A model generated the notes under the pieces. It was not told the origin of the DNA, ran no database searches, and worked only from the letters and a program-made list of their open reading frames with translations. Source: Sulfitobacter sp. M05 (GTDB lineage Bacteria; Pseudomonadota; Alphaproteobacteria; Rhodobacterales; Rhodobacteraceae). From it: DNA of 64,000 bases. Both the position numbers and the translations under genes were made by a program. This document shows positions 9,263 to 18,550 of the stretch, piece by piece. Where the stretch lies: contig NZ_JABEDH010000001.1 in assembly GCF_029285175.1 (NCBI RefSeq), forward strand, positions 62,001-126,000, written 5' to 3'. Numbering within the stretch: position 1 is the stretch's first letter; each line of letters opens with the position of its first letter.

Positions 9263-9526
9263 TTAGTCGGGTGCGCTGCGATAGATGCCTTCGGGCAGGT
9301 TCAAGGCCGCCGTCAGGTCGCGCAATTGTTCTGGGGAGAGGGTGATCCGGGACACGGTGTCCGTGCGCGGATCCCATTGTTCGAAAGTGATCTGCGCTGC
9401 AAAAGCCTGCACGACCACATCTTCACGCAGGGCCGTCGTGCCCTCGTCGACAAGTGTGATCACTGAGGCGTCAAATTCGTGTTCAATGGTAAACATTCTG
9501 TGAAACTGTGCTTTTCGGCGGGCCAT
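9263..9526 (-). CDS. Conserved hypothetical protein, Rhodobacterales type
   Basis: About 87 residues (or 77 if the ATG at 9496, MFTIEHEFDAS, is used). Small acidic protein with no signal peptide, membrane segment or recognised domain. The core MFTIEHEFDASVITLVDEG looks like a lineage-restricted family encoded next to the class IV aminotransferase. No good Shine-Dalgarno marks either start. Longer in-frame starts at 9580 and 9628 would run toward or into the divergent M48 gene and are less likely. Function unknown. Confidence 0.6.
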   Translation of the reverse strand: MARRKAQFHRMFTIEHEFDASVITLVDEGTTALREDVVVQAFAAQITFEQWDPRTDTVSRITLSPEQLRDLTAALNLPEGIYRSAPD

Positions 9527-9620
9527 TGCAAGGTTGCTTTGCAAAGATATATCTTCGGGCTGGTCGCTTGCTTTTGCCATGCTACTATACAGAACGGCCG
9601 GACAGGAAAAGGACATCAAA

Positions 9621-10334
9621 ATGATCAAACAGACCCTATGGGCCGTGATTGCCGCAGGATCGCTTGCGGCCTGTGATGTGGCCCCTGTCGGACAGTCCCC
9701 GACGACCCCTGTGCCCGCGCCGTCCGGCGCGCCCGCGATGTCCCCAAATCAAGCAGCCCGCAGCTTTGTCCGGGTTGTGCAAACACTTGAACCTGTCGCC
9801 GAACGCGAGTGCCGCGCCCGCACCTCCGGGGTGAATTGCGATTTCAACATCGTTGTGGACGATCGGCCCGGGCAACCGGCCAACGCCTTTCAAACACTGG
9901 ATAAAAACGGACGCCCTGTGGTTGCCTTTACAATGGCGCTGATTGCGGATGCCCGCAACGAAGACGAGTTGGCCTTTGTTCTGGGGCATGAAGCCGCGCA
10001 TCACATCGGTGGACATATTGCGCGCCAGCAACAAAACGCCGTTGCCGGTGCTGTGATTTTTGCCGGGCTTGCCACCCTGTCGGGCGGTGGTGCCGAAGCG
10101 GTGCGCAGCGCGCAGAAGCTGGGGGCTCAGGTGGGTGCGCGCAGCTATTCAAAAGACTTTGAACTTGAGGCGGATGCGCTGGGCACCATCATCACCAAAC
10201 GCGCCGGATATGATCCGCTGCGCGGGGCGCAATTCTTTACCCGCATTCCCGATCCCGGCGACAAGTTTCTTGGGACACACCCGCCGAATGCTTCGCGCAT
10301 TGACGTGGTGCGCCGGACGGTTGCAGGCCTTTGA
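9621..10334 (+). CDS. M48 family metalloprotease lipoprotein
   Basis: 237 residues. Type II signal peptide with lipobox SLAAC18, so it is predicted to be membrane-anchored and to face the periplasm. Zinc site H123-E-A-A-H127 (LGHEAAHHIGGH) with the third ligand glutamate in FELEADALG. The C-terminal THPPNASRID matches Oma1/LoiP/BepA-like single-domain M48 peptidases involved in envelope quality control. The start is set by AGGAAAAGGA just upstream of the ATG. Confidence 0.9.
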   Translation: MIKQTLWAVIAAGSLAACDVAPVGQSPTTPVPAPSGAPAMSPNQAARSFVRVVQTLEPVAERECRARTSGVNCDFNIVVDDRPGQPANAFQTLDKNGRPVVAFTMALIADARNEDELAFVLGHEAAHHIGGHIARQQQNAVAGAVIFAGLATLSGGGAEAVRSAQKLGAQVGARSYSKDFELEADALGTIITKRAGYDPLRGAQFFTRIPDPGDKFLGTHPPNASRIDVVRRTVAGL

Positions 10335-10379
10335 TAAATTGGGGTGCGGGCGGATGTCCTATATCACAGGGCTGACCTG

Positions 10380-10757
10380 ATGGCGCAGCTGATCAAACAG
10401 GGGAACATCTTGACCGACCGCGGCTCAAAATACGCCGTGTCAGGAGCTGCGGTTGTGGATCGTGGCGAGGTCGACAGCGTGTTGAAAGCCCTCAAACGGG
10501 ATAAATCCTATGCCAAAGCGACACATAATACCTGGGGTGTTTTGCTGCCGGATGGTGTGCCGCTTAAAGGGGATGATGGTGAATCTGGTGCCGGCATGGT
10601 CATCCTGCGGATGCTGGAGCGCGAAGGCTTGGAGGGGCATGTCATCATTGTAACCCGGTGGTACGGCGGCAAACATCTGGGCGGTGACCGGTTTCGCCAC
10701 GTCCAAACCTGCGTCAGCGCCTATCTGGATGCGCCTCACATGAAAGCCGTGAAATAG
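10380..10757 (+). CDS. YigZ/IMPACT N-terminal domain family protein
   Basis: 125-residue single-domain protein containing the UPF0029 core: KATHNTWGVL, KGDDGESGAGMVILRMLEREGL and IIVTRWYGGKHLGGDRFRHVQTCV. IMPACT/YigZ domains contact the ribosome or translation factors in other organisms; the bacterial role is unclear. Lacks the C-terminal DUF1949 domain of full-length YigZ, so it is a short-form member. Start at MAQLIKQ; no strong ribosome binding site. Confidence 0.82.
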   Translation: MAQLIKQGNILTDRGSKYAVSGAAVVDRGEVDSVLKALKRDKSYAKATHNTWGVLLPDGVPLKGDDGESGAGMVILRMLEREGLEGHVIIVTRWYGGKHLGGDRFRHVQTCVSAYLDAPHMKAVK

Positions 10758-10768
10758 GGGGAAGCGCC

Positions 10769-11392
10769 TCAGAGGCTTAGGGTAATGGCACCAAACAAGC
10801 AGGTCGATGCGACCAATACAAAGCTGTGCCAGATCGCGTTCTGATAGGGCATACCGGGATGGGCATAGACCCGTGTGCCGGCAGAATATGTCAACCCGCC
10901 AATCACCACCAGCGCCACAACCGCCCCGTCCAGCTGTTGCCACATGGGCCAGATCAACAGGGCCGACAGCCAGCCCATCAAAAGGTAAAGCGCAAGCGAG
11001 CCTTTGGCATCGGTGCGCCAGAAAGACAGTTTCGCAAAGGCCCCCAACACCGCCAGCGCCCAGACCAGACCCAGAATGCCGTATGCAAAACTGGACCCGA
11101 TCACGACAACAATCGGCGTGTAAGAACCTGCAATCTTGAGGTAAATCGCCGCGTGATCAATCCGGTGCAATATCGGACGAATGCGGTCAAGCGGGCACAT
11201 GTGATAAAGCGCCGAGGCCCCGAAAGCGAGGATCAGGCAGGCAACATAAAGAGCGGTTGCCGTGAGGGCGGTCTGTGATTTCTCTGCCGCATATCCCATC
11301 AAAATCGTGCTGGCGGGTATGGCCAACAGCAGCCCCGCTGCATGTACCGCCCCATCTGCGAGCGTCTCGTATTTTGAATAAGGATACGCCAT
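10769..11392 (-). CDS. Hemolysin III / PAQR family membrane protein
   Basis: 207 residues with about seven hydrophobic segments. Conserved PAQR elements are present: SALYHMCP, RIDHAAIYLKIAGSYTP and, near the C-terminus, AIWHSFVLVAS; the His/Asp/Ser set is the presumed metal site. Known relatives (YqfA, HlyIII) are inner-membrane proteins linked to lipid homeostasis or membrane energetics, and real hemolysis is doubtful. Convergent with the YigZ gene, 11 bp apart. Confidence 0.87.
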   Translation of the reverse strand: MAYPYSKYETLADGAVHAAGLLLAIPASTILMGYAAEKSQTALTATALYVACLILAFGASALYHMCPLDRIRPILHRIDHAAIYLKIAGSYTPIVVVIGSSFAYGILGLVWALAVLGAFAKLSFWRTDAKGSLALYLLMGWLSALLIWPMWQQLDGAVVALVVIGGLTYSAGTRVYAHPGMPYQNAIWHSFVLVASTCLFGAITLSL

Positions 11393-11485
11393 ACCATAGG
11401 GCTAGCACCGCGCTGTAAAGGTTTTATGGCGCCAGGGTGCTGATACTGTGGCAATTTTTAATCGAAACCCGGACCTATCTGGCCG

Positions 11486-11842
11486 TCAGCGTGGTTTGTT
11501 GCTGTCGATCCAGCGCGACATCAGGGTGCGATCCCGAAAACACTCCGGCGGCACCTCGCTACGCTTCAGCCGCGCAATGCGTTCGGCAAATCCGACCTGT
11601 TTGGAGGACGGATAATCCGAGAACCGCCCTTGCGGCGCGGGTGCTTTATGCGCGTCGATCCATTTGGACAGGGCGGCGCGGTCGAGGTTTTCAGGCAGCG
11701 GTTGCTTGGTCTTTGCGGCCAGTGTTTTTGCATAAGCCAGCTGTTTCTCTGTCGCCGGCAGGGGGTGCGGCGTGTCAGGCTGGACCGGTGTTGCCCCGTG
11801 GGAAGGGGAGAACAGACCGGGGAATGTGGGTTGGAAGGACAT
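11486..11842 (-). CDS. Small protein with two helical repeats resembling the topoisomerase III C-terminal repeat
   Basis: 118 residues. After a proline-rich N-terminus come two similar ~38-residue units: ATEKQLAYAKTLAAKTKQ...ALSKWIDAHK (~30-66) and PSSKQVGFAERIARLKRS...LMSRWIDSNK (~78-116). Each has a basic helix, a conserved (T/S)xKQ opening and a W-I-D ending. From memory, similar repeats occur at the C-terminus of proteobacterial DNA topoisomerase III and in DUF3072-like proteins, so nucleic-acid binding is a reasonable guess. GAGAGGAG precedes the ATG. Function unknown. Confidence 0.62.
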   Translation of the reverse strand: MSFQPTFPGLFSPSHGATPVQPDTPHPLPATEKQLAYAKTLAAKTKQPLPENLDRAALSKWIDAHKAPAPQGRFSDYPSSKQVGFAERIARLKRSEVPPECFRDRTLMSRWIDSNKPR

Positions 11843-12047
11843 TGGATGCTCCTCTCTTAACGGCTGGTCTTAACGATTGGTTAAGGTATAGAACATAAAG
11901 GGAACAAATCAAGTGTTCGCTGTTTGTCCGCCTTTCGCGCCCACACGACATCCGCAAAATGCGCTGTGCAGCGGGCCGCAGGGTGGTGCATCGACTGTCT
12001 GTACGGCGAAATGGCTATGCGTTGGAGGTCACGCTTAGGGCGCAAAA
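11843..12047. other. Intergenic region upstream of the repeat protein
   Basis: Holds the presumed minus-strand promoter of the two-repeat protein (an AT-rich stretch at about 11870-11905). No open frame with coding character was seen. The right end merges into the terminator hairpins of the nuclease-like gene. Confidence 0.4.
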
Positions 12048-12105
12048 GCGTCAGATCGGTGGAGCGGTCTGACGCAGCACGGCAGCTACGCCTTGGTGCC
12101 GTGCT
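12044..12105 (-). terminator. Tandem hairpins ending the nuclease-like gene
   Basis: Two adjacent perfect inverted repeats: AGCACGGCA/TGCCGTGCT (12076-12084 with 12097-12105) and GCGTCAGA/TCTGACGC (12048-12055 with 12068-12075). In the minus direction the second hairpin is followed by TTTT, an intrinsic terminator form. They lie 8 bp downstream of the stop of the 12113-13459 gene. Confidence 0.65.
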
Positions 12106-12112
12106 GGGTGCA

Positions 12113-13459
12113 TCAATCGTCGTCTAGTTCAGACTCTAAGCGGGCTAAATCAATCTTGTTATTGTCATTTGTATGCTTGTCAATTTTTGGTGCTGGTTTA
12201 ACCCAGGTCGCAAGATTTTGTCCAAACTCTTGATAAAACCAAGGCACTACCGCTTCGAGTTCTGAAATGAAATTAGTTTGCTGGGTAAATTTCGTCCCTA
12301 AGCGTTTAGCTATAAATAAATGGAAGCTAATGACCTGAAGCCCTTCTTTCCCTAACTCGCAAATTGCAGGGTCGCCAAGCAACTCGTGTAGCGGGAAAAC
12401 GGTTTCTTCGCTCCTTCCCGGCCAGTTTAGACGTACAAAGATGTCATCTATCTTATCAGAGTTTACTTGCCGAAGAAGCCAGTTGAGCCGTGCCTTGTTT
12501 GAAACCTTATCTTCTGGCGCTCTAAGCAACATTCCAACCTCAACTGTTCTACGCCCTAGGTCAGCGAGTATTGAAAGAGGCGCTGCAGCATCCGGAACCG
12601 CAAGTACTACTTCAAGGCTGTTTGTTTCCCGGAGGTTTTGAAATTCGTCTTTCAATCTGGAAAGGCCGTCTTTGCGGTGCTTAGTAGGAAGTTTTTCGGT
12701 GACAAGCGTTTCTGTCTTCCTGCTAAGGATGAGAGAGAGGTCTTTGGTCTCTTGAAACCAGGCTCTTACAACTTGTTCGGCTTCTGCGGACTTAGCGGGA
12801 ATTTTTCCTCCCGCTGAAACAAGCTTGTTGAGATCGGTCCATTCCTTCGGCATCTTATTGAAGCCTTTTACTCCGGCGCTTTCATGTGTGAGAAAACGGC
12901 AAAGTTCATAGAGAATAACTTCTTGATCTCCATCTAGTATCTCGCCATTCGAAATTAGAAGGTCAGCAGTCGTTAGCATTGACATCCATGACCAGTGAAA
13001 TACCGGAATCTTTGATCTGCTCTTAGTTACTTCCTCTAAAGGATGGTGAGACGGTGTGGTGGCAAATTGGTTTGAGATCGTAATTACACAATCAATCTTC
13101 TGATCTTTTGCAATCGCACGGTATTTCTCTATTTGCTCAGGTTTAAGAACCTCTCCACCAATCTTGGCTTCAACCAATGCACGCCATTCGGAGCTGCCGT
13201 TCTTTACGACTATCAACCCATCGGGTCGGTCACGAGGCTTATCTTTTTGGCCTTTGAAAACAACTTCTGTAAAAGTAGAAAGCTCGGACCTTTTGCCGAT
13301 CTTTTTCCCTACCGACTGAAGTAATCTGGCACCGAACTCATCAACACGGGACATACAAGCCAAGACGATCGATGCTGTGCGGCCTTCTTTTGAGGTGGTT
13401 GATAGAACCGGGAAGAGTCGTGCTTCTTCTCCTTGGGCAAGATAGTCGGGTCTATTCAT
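12113..13459 (-). CDS. PD-(D/E)XK nuclease-like protein of unknown function, probably acquired
   Basis: 448 residues, no signal peptide or membrane segment. The N-terminal third carries a nuclease-like core: D80 in RPDGLIVV, then E97-A-K99 (LVEAKIGG) followed by EQIEKY, matching the D...ExK + Q/Y pattern of PD-(D/E)XK enzymes. The C-terminal two thirds match no domain I can name; the tail is acidic (LESELDDD). The gene is clearly AT-richer, with different codon choice from its neighbours, has its own tandem terminator, and sits 69 bp behind rimO, which suggests horizontal gain. The start at MNRPDYL has AGGA 7 nt upstream. Restriction- or defence-type nuclease is inference. Confidence 0.65.
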   Translation of the reverse strand: MNRPDYLAQGEEARLFPVLSTTSKEGRTASIVLACMSRVDEFGARLLQSVGKKIGKRSELSTFTEVVFKGQKDKPRDRPDGLIVVKNGSSEWRALVEAKIGGEVLKPEQIEKYRAIAKDQKIDCVITISNQFATTPSHHPLEEVTKSRSKIPVFHWSWMSMLTTADLLISNGEILDGDQEVILYELCRFLTHESAGVKGFNKMPKEWTDLNKLVSAGGKIPAKSAEAEQVVRAWFQETKDLSLILSRKTETLVTEKLPTKHRKDGLSRLKDEFQNLRETNSLEVVLAVPDAAAPLSILADLGRRTVEVGMLLRAPEDKVSNKARLNWLLRQVNSDKIDDIFVRLNWPGRSEETVFPLHELLGDPAICELGKEGLQVISFHLFIAKRLGTKFTQQTNFISELEAVVPWFYQEFGQNLATWVKPAPKIDKHTNDNNKIDLARLESELDDD

Positions 13460-13528
13460 GATTATTCCTAAGTTGGACAACTCAAGATAGAATTGTTTTC
13501 TGTTTTCATGCAATAGGCGAGTGCCTCC

Positions 13529-14899
13529 TCAAACAATCCGCCCCCACAAATCATACTCGCCGGCTTCCTCCACCTCGACAGTCACGATATCGCCCACCGA
13601 CAACCCTGCAAAATCTTCATCGATGAACAGGTTTCCGTCGATCTCCGGCGCATCCGCCTTGGTCCTGCACGTCGCGGCGTCCTCGTCGATCTCGTCCACG
13701 ATCACATCAATCCGACGACCAACCTTCGCCTCCAGCTTCGCCTCGGAAATCGCCTGTGCTTTGGCCATAAACCGGTCCCAGCGGTCCTGCTTCACATCCG
13801 CCTCCACATGATTGGGCAAGGCGTTTGAGCGCGCGCCTTCGACGTTTTCGTATTGAAAGCACCCGACACGGTCCAACTGCGCTTCGTCCAGCCAATCCAG
13901 CAGGGTCTGGAATTCTGCCTCTGTCTCACCCGGATACCCAACGATAAAGGTCGAGCGCAGGGTCAGATCGGGGCAAACGGCGCGCCAGGCCGCAATTTCA
14001 TCCAGCGTTTTCGCCGCCGCGGCAGGGCGGGCCATGCGCTTCAACACATCCGGGTGCGCGTGCTGGAACGGGATGTCCATATAGGGCAGCACAAGGCCCT
14101 CTGCCATCAGCGGGATCAGTTGGCGCACATGCGGGTAGGGGTAGACGTAGTGCAGCCGCACCCAAGCGCCAAGTGAACCAAGATCACGTGCGAGGTCGGT
14201 GATATGGGCGCGATGTCCGCGATCCTCGGCATGTTTGATATCGACGCCATAGGCAGAGGTATCTTGCGAGATCACCAGCAGTTCCTTGACGCCGTTGTCC
14301 ACCAGACGTTCGGCCTCGCGCATCACCGCATGGGCGGGGCGCGATTGCAGCCGGCCACGCATGTCGGGAATGATGCAGAACTTGCACTTGTGGTTACAGC
14401 CTTCCGAGATTTTCAGATAGCTATAATGGCGCGGGGTCAGCGACACCTGTTGTGCGGGCAGCAGGTCAATAAAGGGATCGGGGCTGGGCGGTACGGCACC
14501 ATGCACCGCGTCCAGCACCTGTTCGTATTGGTGCGGCCCGGTCACAGCAAGGATTTTGGGGTGGTGTTCGCGGATGTAATCCGGTTCCGCACCCAGACAG
14601 CCGGTGACGATCACCCGACCGTTTTCAGTCAGCGCCTCGCCGATGGCATCAAGGGATTCCGCCTTGGCCGAATCCAGAAACCCGCAGGTGTTTACGATCA
14701 CCGCATCAGCGCCGGAATAGTCGGGCGATACGCCGTACCCTTCGGCGCGCAGGCGTGTCAAAATCCGTTCACTGTCGACCAATGCTTTGGGACAGCCCAA
14801 GGAGACCATGCCGATGGTCGGCTGGCCGGGGCGGGAGGGATTGCTGATTTTGGCTTTGGGGGCCAGATCAGGGCGCAGATTGGGTGGGTTTGTGCTCAT
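13529..14899 (-). CDS. rimO: Ribosomal protein S12 methylthiotransferase RimO
   Basis: 456-residue radical-SAM enzyme that methylthiolates the conserved Asp of ribosomal protein S12. N-terminal UPF0004 domain with cluster cysteines C36, C72 and C101 (SLGCPK, NTCGFL, TGCLG). Radical-SAM CxxxCxxC at C168/C172/C175 (CNHKCKFC). C-terminal TRAM domain (~390-456). The in-frame region upstream of 14899 is antisense to the AsmA gene and rejected. Divergent from the AsmA gene, 61 bp apart. Confidence 0.96.
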   Translation of the reverse strand: MSTNPPNLRPDLAPKAKISNPSRPGQPTIGMVSLGCPKALVDSERILTRLRAEGYGVSPDYSGADAVIVNTCGFLDSAKAESLDAIGEALTENGRVIVTGCLGAEPDYIREHHPKILAVTGPHQYEQVLDAVHGAVPPSPDPFIDLLPAQQVSLTPRHYSYLKISEGCNHKCKFCIIPDMRGRLQSRPAHAVMREAERLVDNGVKELLVISQDTSAYGVDIKHAEDRGHRAHITDLARDLGSLGAWVRLHYVYPYPHVRQLIPLMAEGLVLPYMDIPFQHAHPDVLKRMARPAAAAKTLDEIAAWRAVCPDLTLRSTFIVGYPGETEAEFQTLLDWLDEAQLDRVGCFQYENVEGARSNALPNHVEADVKQDRWDRFMAKAQAISEAKLEAKVGRRIDVIVDEIDEDAATCRTKADAPEIDGNLFIDEDFAGLSVGDIVTVEVEEAGEYDLWGRIV

Positions 14900-14960
14900 G
14901 AATGTGCCTATAGTCGATGCAAAGCGGCTGGGAAAGCCCAAGGTATAAGAGGTGTGAGCG

Positions 14961-16892
14961 ATGAAATGGATCATTAGGGGTTTCGGAATTGTGGTGCTTG
15001 TCGCCGTGATTGCGGTGGTGGGCGTGCTGATGCTGCCTGCTGACCGGATTGCGCGAATCGCATCAGAGCAGTTGACGCGGCTGACAGGGCGCATGGTGAC
15101 AGTAAGCGGCGATGTGTCGATGACATTCTGGCCCGTGCTGGGGGTTAGTGCTGGTGGGCTTGAAGTTGGAAATGCCGATTGGGCCAAGGAAGGCGCGATG
15201 TTCACCACGGCACAGGCCGCCATCGGAGTGGACGCGGCTGCCTTGCTGCGCGGTGAGATCAGGATCACCAATGTCGAAGCCAACAGTCCGACGATCCGCC
15301 TGCAAAGCCGCAAGGATGGGCGGGCCAACTGGATATTCACAGATGCTGACGGCGCAGCCGAGATCACAGCCGAGAATGCACCCGATGATGCTGGAAATAC
15401 GCCGCTGACCATCGAACGTCTGGTGATCCGTGATGCGGCGTTGATCTATGATGCGGAGGGGGCTGATCTTGTCTCATATTCTGGCGTTGATTTGACGTTG
15501 GATTGGCCAGAGCAAGGCGGTGCTGCGCAGATCGACGCCGCCTTGCGCCCCGCGGGTCAGGTAGTGAAAATCGCCGCTAAGATTGATCGTTTTGCCGGAT
15601 TTCTGGATGGGCAGGTACAACCAATCAATCTTTCCGTGGCAAGCAACGGTGGTGGTCTGACCCTCAACGGGCGGGCCTCGATCGCGGGGGCTGTTGCCGG
15701 CGCGTTTGACCTAAAGACAACGGACACGGGGGCATTTCTGGCTGCCTTGGGGGCAGGGTCGGTCTCCCTGCCCAAGGGACTGGGCCAAAACATGCATACC
15801 CGTGCGGATATCACCCTGACTCCGGACCGCAGGTTATCGCTGCGGGACCTGGTCGCGGACCTTGGCGGAAATACCCTGCGCGGTGCGGCGGATATCGAAT
15901 TGAACGGCAAACCGCAGATTAACGCGCAACTGCAAGCGGGGGCGCTGAACCTTGCCGGATTGGCGGGCGGCGAAAACGCAGATGGTGGAGCGGCAGATAC
16001 CGGATGGTCACGCGTGCCGATTGATGCCTCGGGCCTTGCCACATTTAACGGCGGGATTGCTCTGAATGCCGACAGCATTGACCTAGGCGCATTGAAACTG
16101 GGCCGGACCCGCAGTCTTTTGACCAATGACCGCGCGCGTATGGTGTTTGAACTGCGCGAAGTGGCGGCCTATGGCGGGCTGTTCACCGGCGAATTTGTGA
16201 TGAACAACCGCAACGGCCTGTCGGTTGGTGGTAAGCTGCGTGCGGCGGGTGTCGAAATGCGCGGGCTGCTGACGGATCTTGCCGGGTTGACCCGGTTCAG
16301 CGGGCGCGGGGACGCAGAGGTGTCTTTCCTTGGGGTCGGGCAGACGGTGGATGCGATCATGCGGTCCCTGTCAGGCAAGGGCGCAGTCAATATCGGGCGC
16401 GGTTCGATTGAAGGGATTGATCTGGACGATCTGCTTGGTTCCTTTGATGTCAAAGGCGGGACCACGGTGTTTGATGCACTTACGGCGACCTTCTCTATCG
16501 ACAAGGGGGTGTTGAGCAACTCTAATCTCAAAATGCTGTTGCCGAATTTCGAAGCGACGGGTGCGGGCAAGGTGAACTTGGGCGCGCAGTCGCTGGATTA
16601 TACGGTGACGCCGAAAGCCCTGCGCGTGAACAAAGAACGTGGGCTTGCGGTGCCGGTACGGATTGCCGGTCCTTGGCGTGATCCCAAAATCACGGCTGAT
16701 GTGAAGGCCGTGATTGATCTGAATTTCCGGGAAGAGGTGAAGCGGGCCGAAGACAAGGCCAAGCAAAAGCTGGAACAGAAGCTGGACGACGAGTTGGGGC
16801 TTACGCGGCAAGAGGGCCAATCGGTCGAGGAGGCGGTGAAAGACAAGCTTGAGGACAAACTGAAGAAGGAACTGTTCAAGATTTTCGACTAG
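14961..16892 (+). CDS. AsmA family protein
   Basis: 643 residues. One N-terminal membrane anchor (~6-27) followed by a long beta-rich periplasmic region with the AsmA opening ([31 protein letters not shown]) and the C-terminal AsmA domain ([24 protein letters not shown]..., ~435-570). Ends in a charged helical/coiled-coil tail of about 55 residues. AsmA-like proteins are bridge-type lipid-transfer proteins or influence outer-membrane assembly. AGAGG precedes the ATG. Confidence 0.9.
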   Translation: MKWIIRGFGIVVLVAVIAVVGVLMLPADRIARIASEQLTRLTGRMVTVSGDVSMTFWPVLGVSAGGLEVGNADWAKEGAMFTTAQAAIGVDAAALLRGEIRITNVEANSPTIRLQSRKDGRANWIFTDADGAAEITAENAPDDAGNTPLTIERLVIRDAALIYDAEGADLVSYSGVDLTLDWPEQGGAAQIDAALRPAGQVVKIAAKIDRFAGFLDGQVQPINLSVASNGGGLTLNGRASIAGAVAGAFDLKTTDTGAFLAALGAGSVSLPKGLGQNMHTRADITLTPDRRLSLRDLVADLGGNTLRGAADIELNGKPQINAQLQAGALNLAGLAGGENADGGAADTGWSRVPIDASGLATFNGGIALNADSIDLGALKLGRTRSLLTNDRARMVFELREVAAYGGLFTGEFVMNNRNGLSVGGKLRAAGVEMRGLLTDLAGLTRFSGRGDAEVSFLGVGQTVDAIMRSLSGKGAVNIGRGSIEGIDLDDLLGSFDVKGGTTVFDALTATFSIDKGVLSNSNLKMLLPNFEATGAGKVNLGAQSLDYTVTPKALRVNKERGLAVPVRIAGPWRDPKITADVKAVIDLNFREEVKRAEDKAKQKLEQKLDDELGLTRQEGQSVEEAVKDKLEDKLKKELFKIFD

Positions 16893-17026
16893 GGCACGCG
16901 ATGATTATTCACAGACCCTAGGCCCAAGCATCATTCATCTTGCGTCGCCCAAAACGGGAAGATGTATGTTGTGTTCTGCAATCATGTGCAAGGACAGTTG
17001 ATTGAAGAGGGCACGCCCCTGCACCG

Positions 17027-17060
17027 AAACCCCAAGACGTTTGCAAAAGTCTTGGGGTTT
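17027..17060. terminator. Strong hairpin between the AsmA gene and trpB
   Basis: Perfect 12-bp inverted repeat AAACCCCAAGAC / GTCTTGGGGTTT with a 10-nt loop, 134 bp after the AsmA gene and 57 bp before the trpB ATG. The 3' arm ends in GTTTC, so the U-tract is short. It may terminate AsmA transcription or, if the trpB promoter lies upstream, form a leader stem. No Trp-codon leader peptide was seen. Confidence 0.5.
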
Positions 17061-17117
17061 CGCACGGGGTAAGGCTGCGCTAGATGTCTGACCTGAATGC
17101 GCGACAGGAGACGCCCC

Positions 17118-18350
17118 ATGGCCAACGATCTTTTTAACAGCTTCATGACCGGCCCGGACGAAAACGGCCGTTTTGGCGATTTCGGGGGGCGGTTTGTTTC
17201 CGAAACGCTGATGCCCCTGATCCTTGAGCTGGAACAGCAATATGAGAACGCCAAGACGGACGAGAGCTTTTGGGCGGAAATGCACGACCTGTGGACGCAT
17301 TATGTTGGCCGCCCCAGCCCGCTGTATTTTGCTGAGCGGCTGACTGAAAAGCTGGGCGGTGCTAAGGTTTACATGAAGCGGGACGAGCTGAACCATACAG
17401 GCGCGCATAAGATTAACAATGTTCTGGGCCAGATCATTCTTGCTCGCCGCATGGGCAAAAAGCGCATCATCGCGGAAACAGGAGCAGGCCAGCACGGCGT
17501 AGCAACGGCGACGGTTTGTGCAAAATTCGGTTTGAAATGTGTGGTCTATATGGGGGCCCATGACGTTGAACGTCAGGCCCCCAACGTGTTCCGTATGCGT
17601 TTGCTCGGCGCAGAGGTTGTGCCGGTGACATCGGGGCGCGGCACGTTGAAAGACGCGATGAATGATGCGTTGCGTGACTGGGTCACCAATGTGCGGGATA
17701 CGTTTTATTGCATCGGCACAGTTGCCGGTCCACACCCCTATCCGGCGATGGTACGGGATTTCCAAAGCATCATTGGTAAGGAAGTACGCGAGCAGATGAA
17801 CGCTGCGGAAGGGCGTTTGCCTGACACGGTAATCGCCGCAATTGGTGGTGGTTCCAACGCGATGGGCCTGTTTTTCCCGTTTCTGGACGACAAGGACGTG
17901 AATATTATTGGCGTTGAGGCCGGCGGTAAGGGGGTGAATGCCAAGATGGAGCATTGTGCATCACTGACCGGCGGGCGCCCAGGCGTGTTGCACGGCAACC
18001 GGACCTATCTGTTGCAGGACGATGACGGCCAGATCCTTGAGGGGTTCTCCATTTCAGCGGGCCTTGATTATCCGGGCATCGGGCCGGAACACGCATGGCT
18101 GCATGAGATTGGCCGCGCAAAGTATGTTTCGATCACGGATAAAGAAGCATTGGCGGCGTTTCAGGTGTCTTGCGAGCTGGAAGGGATCATTCCCGCGCTG
18201 GAACCGTCACACGCTTTGGCCCATGTGATGAAGATTGCGCCGGAATTGCCCAAAGATCACATCATCTGCATGAACATGTGCGGGCGTGGCGACAAGGACA
18301 TCTTTACCGTGGCCAAGGCGCTGGGCTTTGAGATGGGCGAGTTTGCCTAA
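17118..18350 (+). CDS. trpB: Tryptophan synthase beta chain
   Basis: 410-residue PLP enzyme that condenses indole with L-serine to L-tryptophan. K98 in [11 protein letters not shown] is the Schiff-base lysine; GGGSNAMG is the phosphate-binding loop. Start MANDL with AGGAGA 7 nt upstream. Not adjacent to trpA (27330-28121, opposite strand) and with no trpF directly upstream, so alpha and beta subunits must be expressed from separate loci. Confidence 0.97.
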   Translation: MANDLFNSFMTGPDENGRFGDFGGRFVSETLMPLILELEQQYENAKTDESFWAEMHDLWTHYVGRPSPLYFAERLTEKLGGAKVYMKRDELNHTGAHKINNVLGQIILARRMGKKRIIAETGAGQHGVATATVCAKFGLKCVVYMGAHDVERQAPNVFRMRLLGAEVVPVTSGRGTLKDAMNDALRDWVTNVRDTFYCIGTVAGPHPYPAMVRDFQSIIGKEVREQMNAAEGRLPDTVIAAIGGGSNAMGLFFPFLDDKDVNIIGVEAGGKGVNAKMEHCASLTGGRPGVLHGNRTYLLQDDDGQILEGFSISAGLDYPGIGPEHAWLHEIGRAKYVSITDKEALAAFQVSCELEGIIPALEPSHALAHVMKIAPELPKDHIICMNMCGRGDKDIFTVAKALGFEMGEFA

Positions 18351-18380
18351 AGCGTTTCGAGGCTCACCCGGGAATCTTTA

Positions 18381-18474
18381 GAGCGTCCCGCCTTAACATG
18401 ACGCGCTTTCGCGGCTTCCCCCTTTGGTCGACGCGAAAACGATAAATCATTGTTCAGGGTAAAGGCCGGACGCT
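18381..18474. repeat. Imperfect palindromic intergenic element, copy 1
   Basis: A ~94-nt element whose left arm (18381-18413) and right arm (18433-18474) are imperfect inverted copies: AGCGTCC, GCCTTAAC and CTTTCGCG on the left against their complements on the right. The spacer contains CCCTTTGGTCGACGCG. Highly similar to the element at 60470-60571. Probably a dispersed palindromic/MITE-like repeat that folds as RNA; function unknown. Confidence 0.65.
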
Positions 18475-18550
18475 TGAGGCCGGAGCGGAGTTGTTTGGCG
18501 ACCGCCAGCGTTCATAACAGCTGGCGGGTTTTCCGGTTGGCCTTTACGCT

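Noticed and set aside
14900-15412. N-terminal extension of RimO by about 170 residues
   Set aside because: The extension is antisense to the AsmA gene and unlike any RimO; the family start with the cluster cysteines fits an ATG at 14899.
16893-17117. Trp-codon attenuator upstream of trpB
   Set aside because: A strong hairpin exists, but no short leader frame with tandem TGG codons precedes it.
16935-17954. 339-codon open frame antisense to trpB
   Set aside because: It lies entirely opposite trpB, has no family-like content (His/Arg-rich low-complexity translation) and no ribosome binding site; a GC-rich shadow frame.
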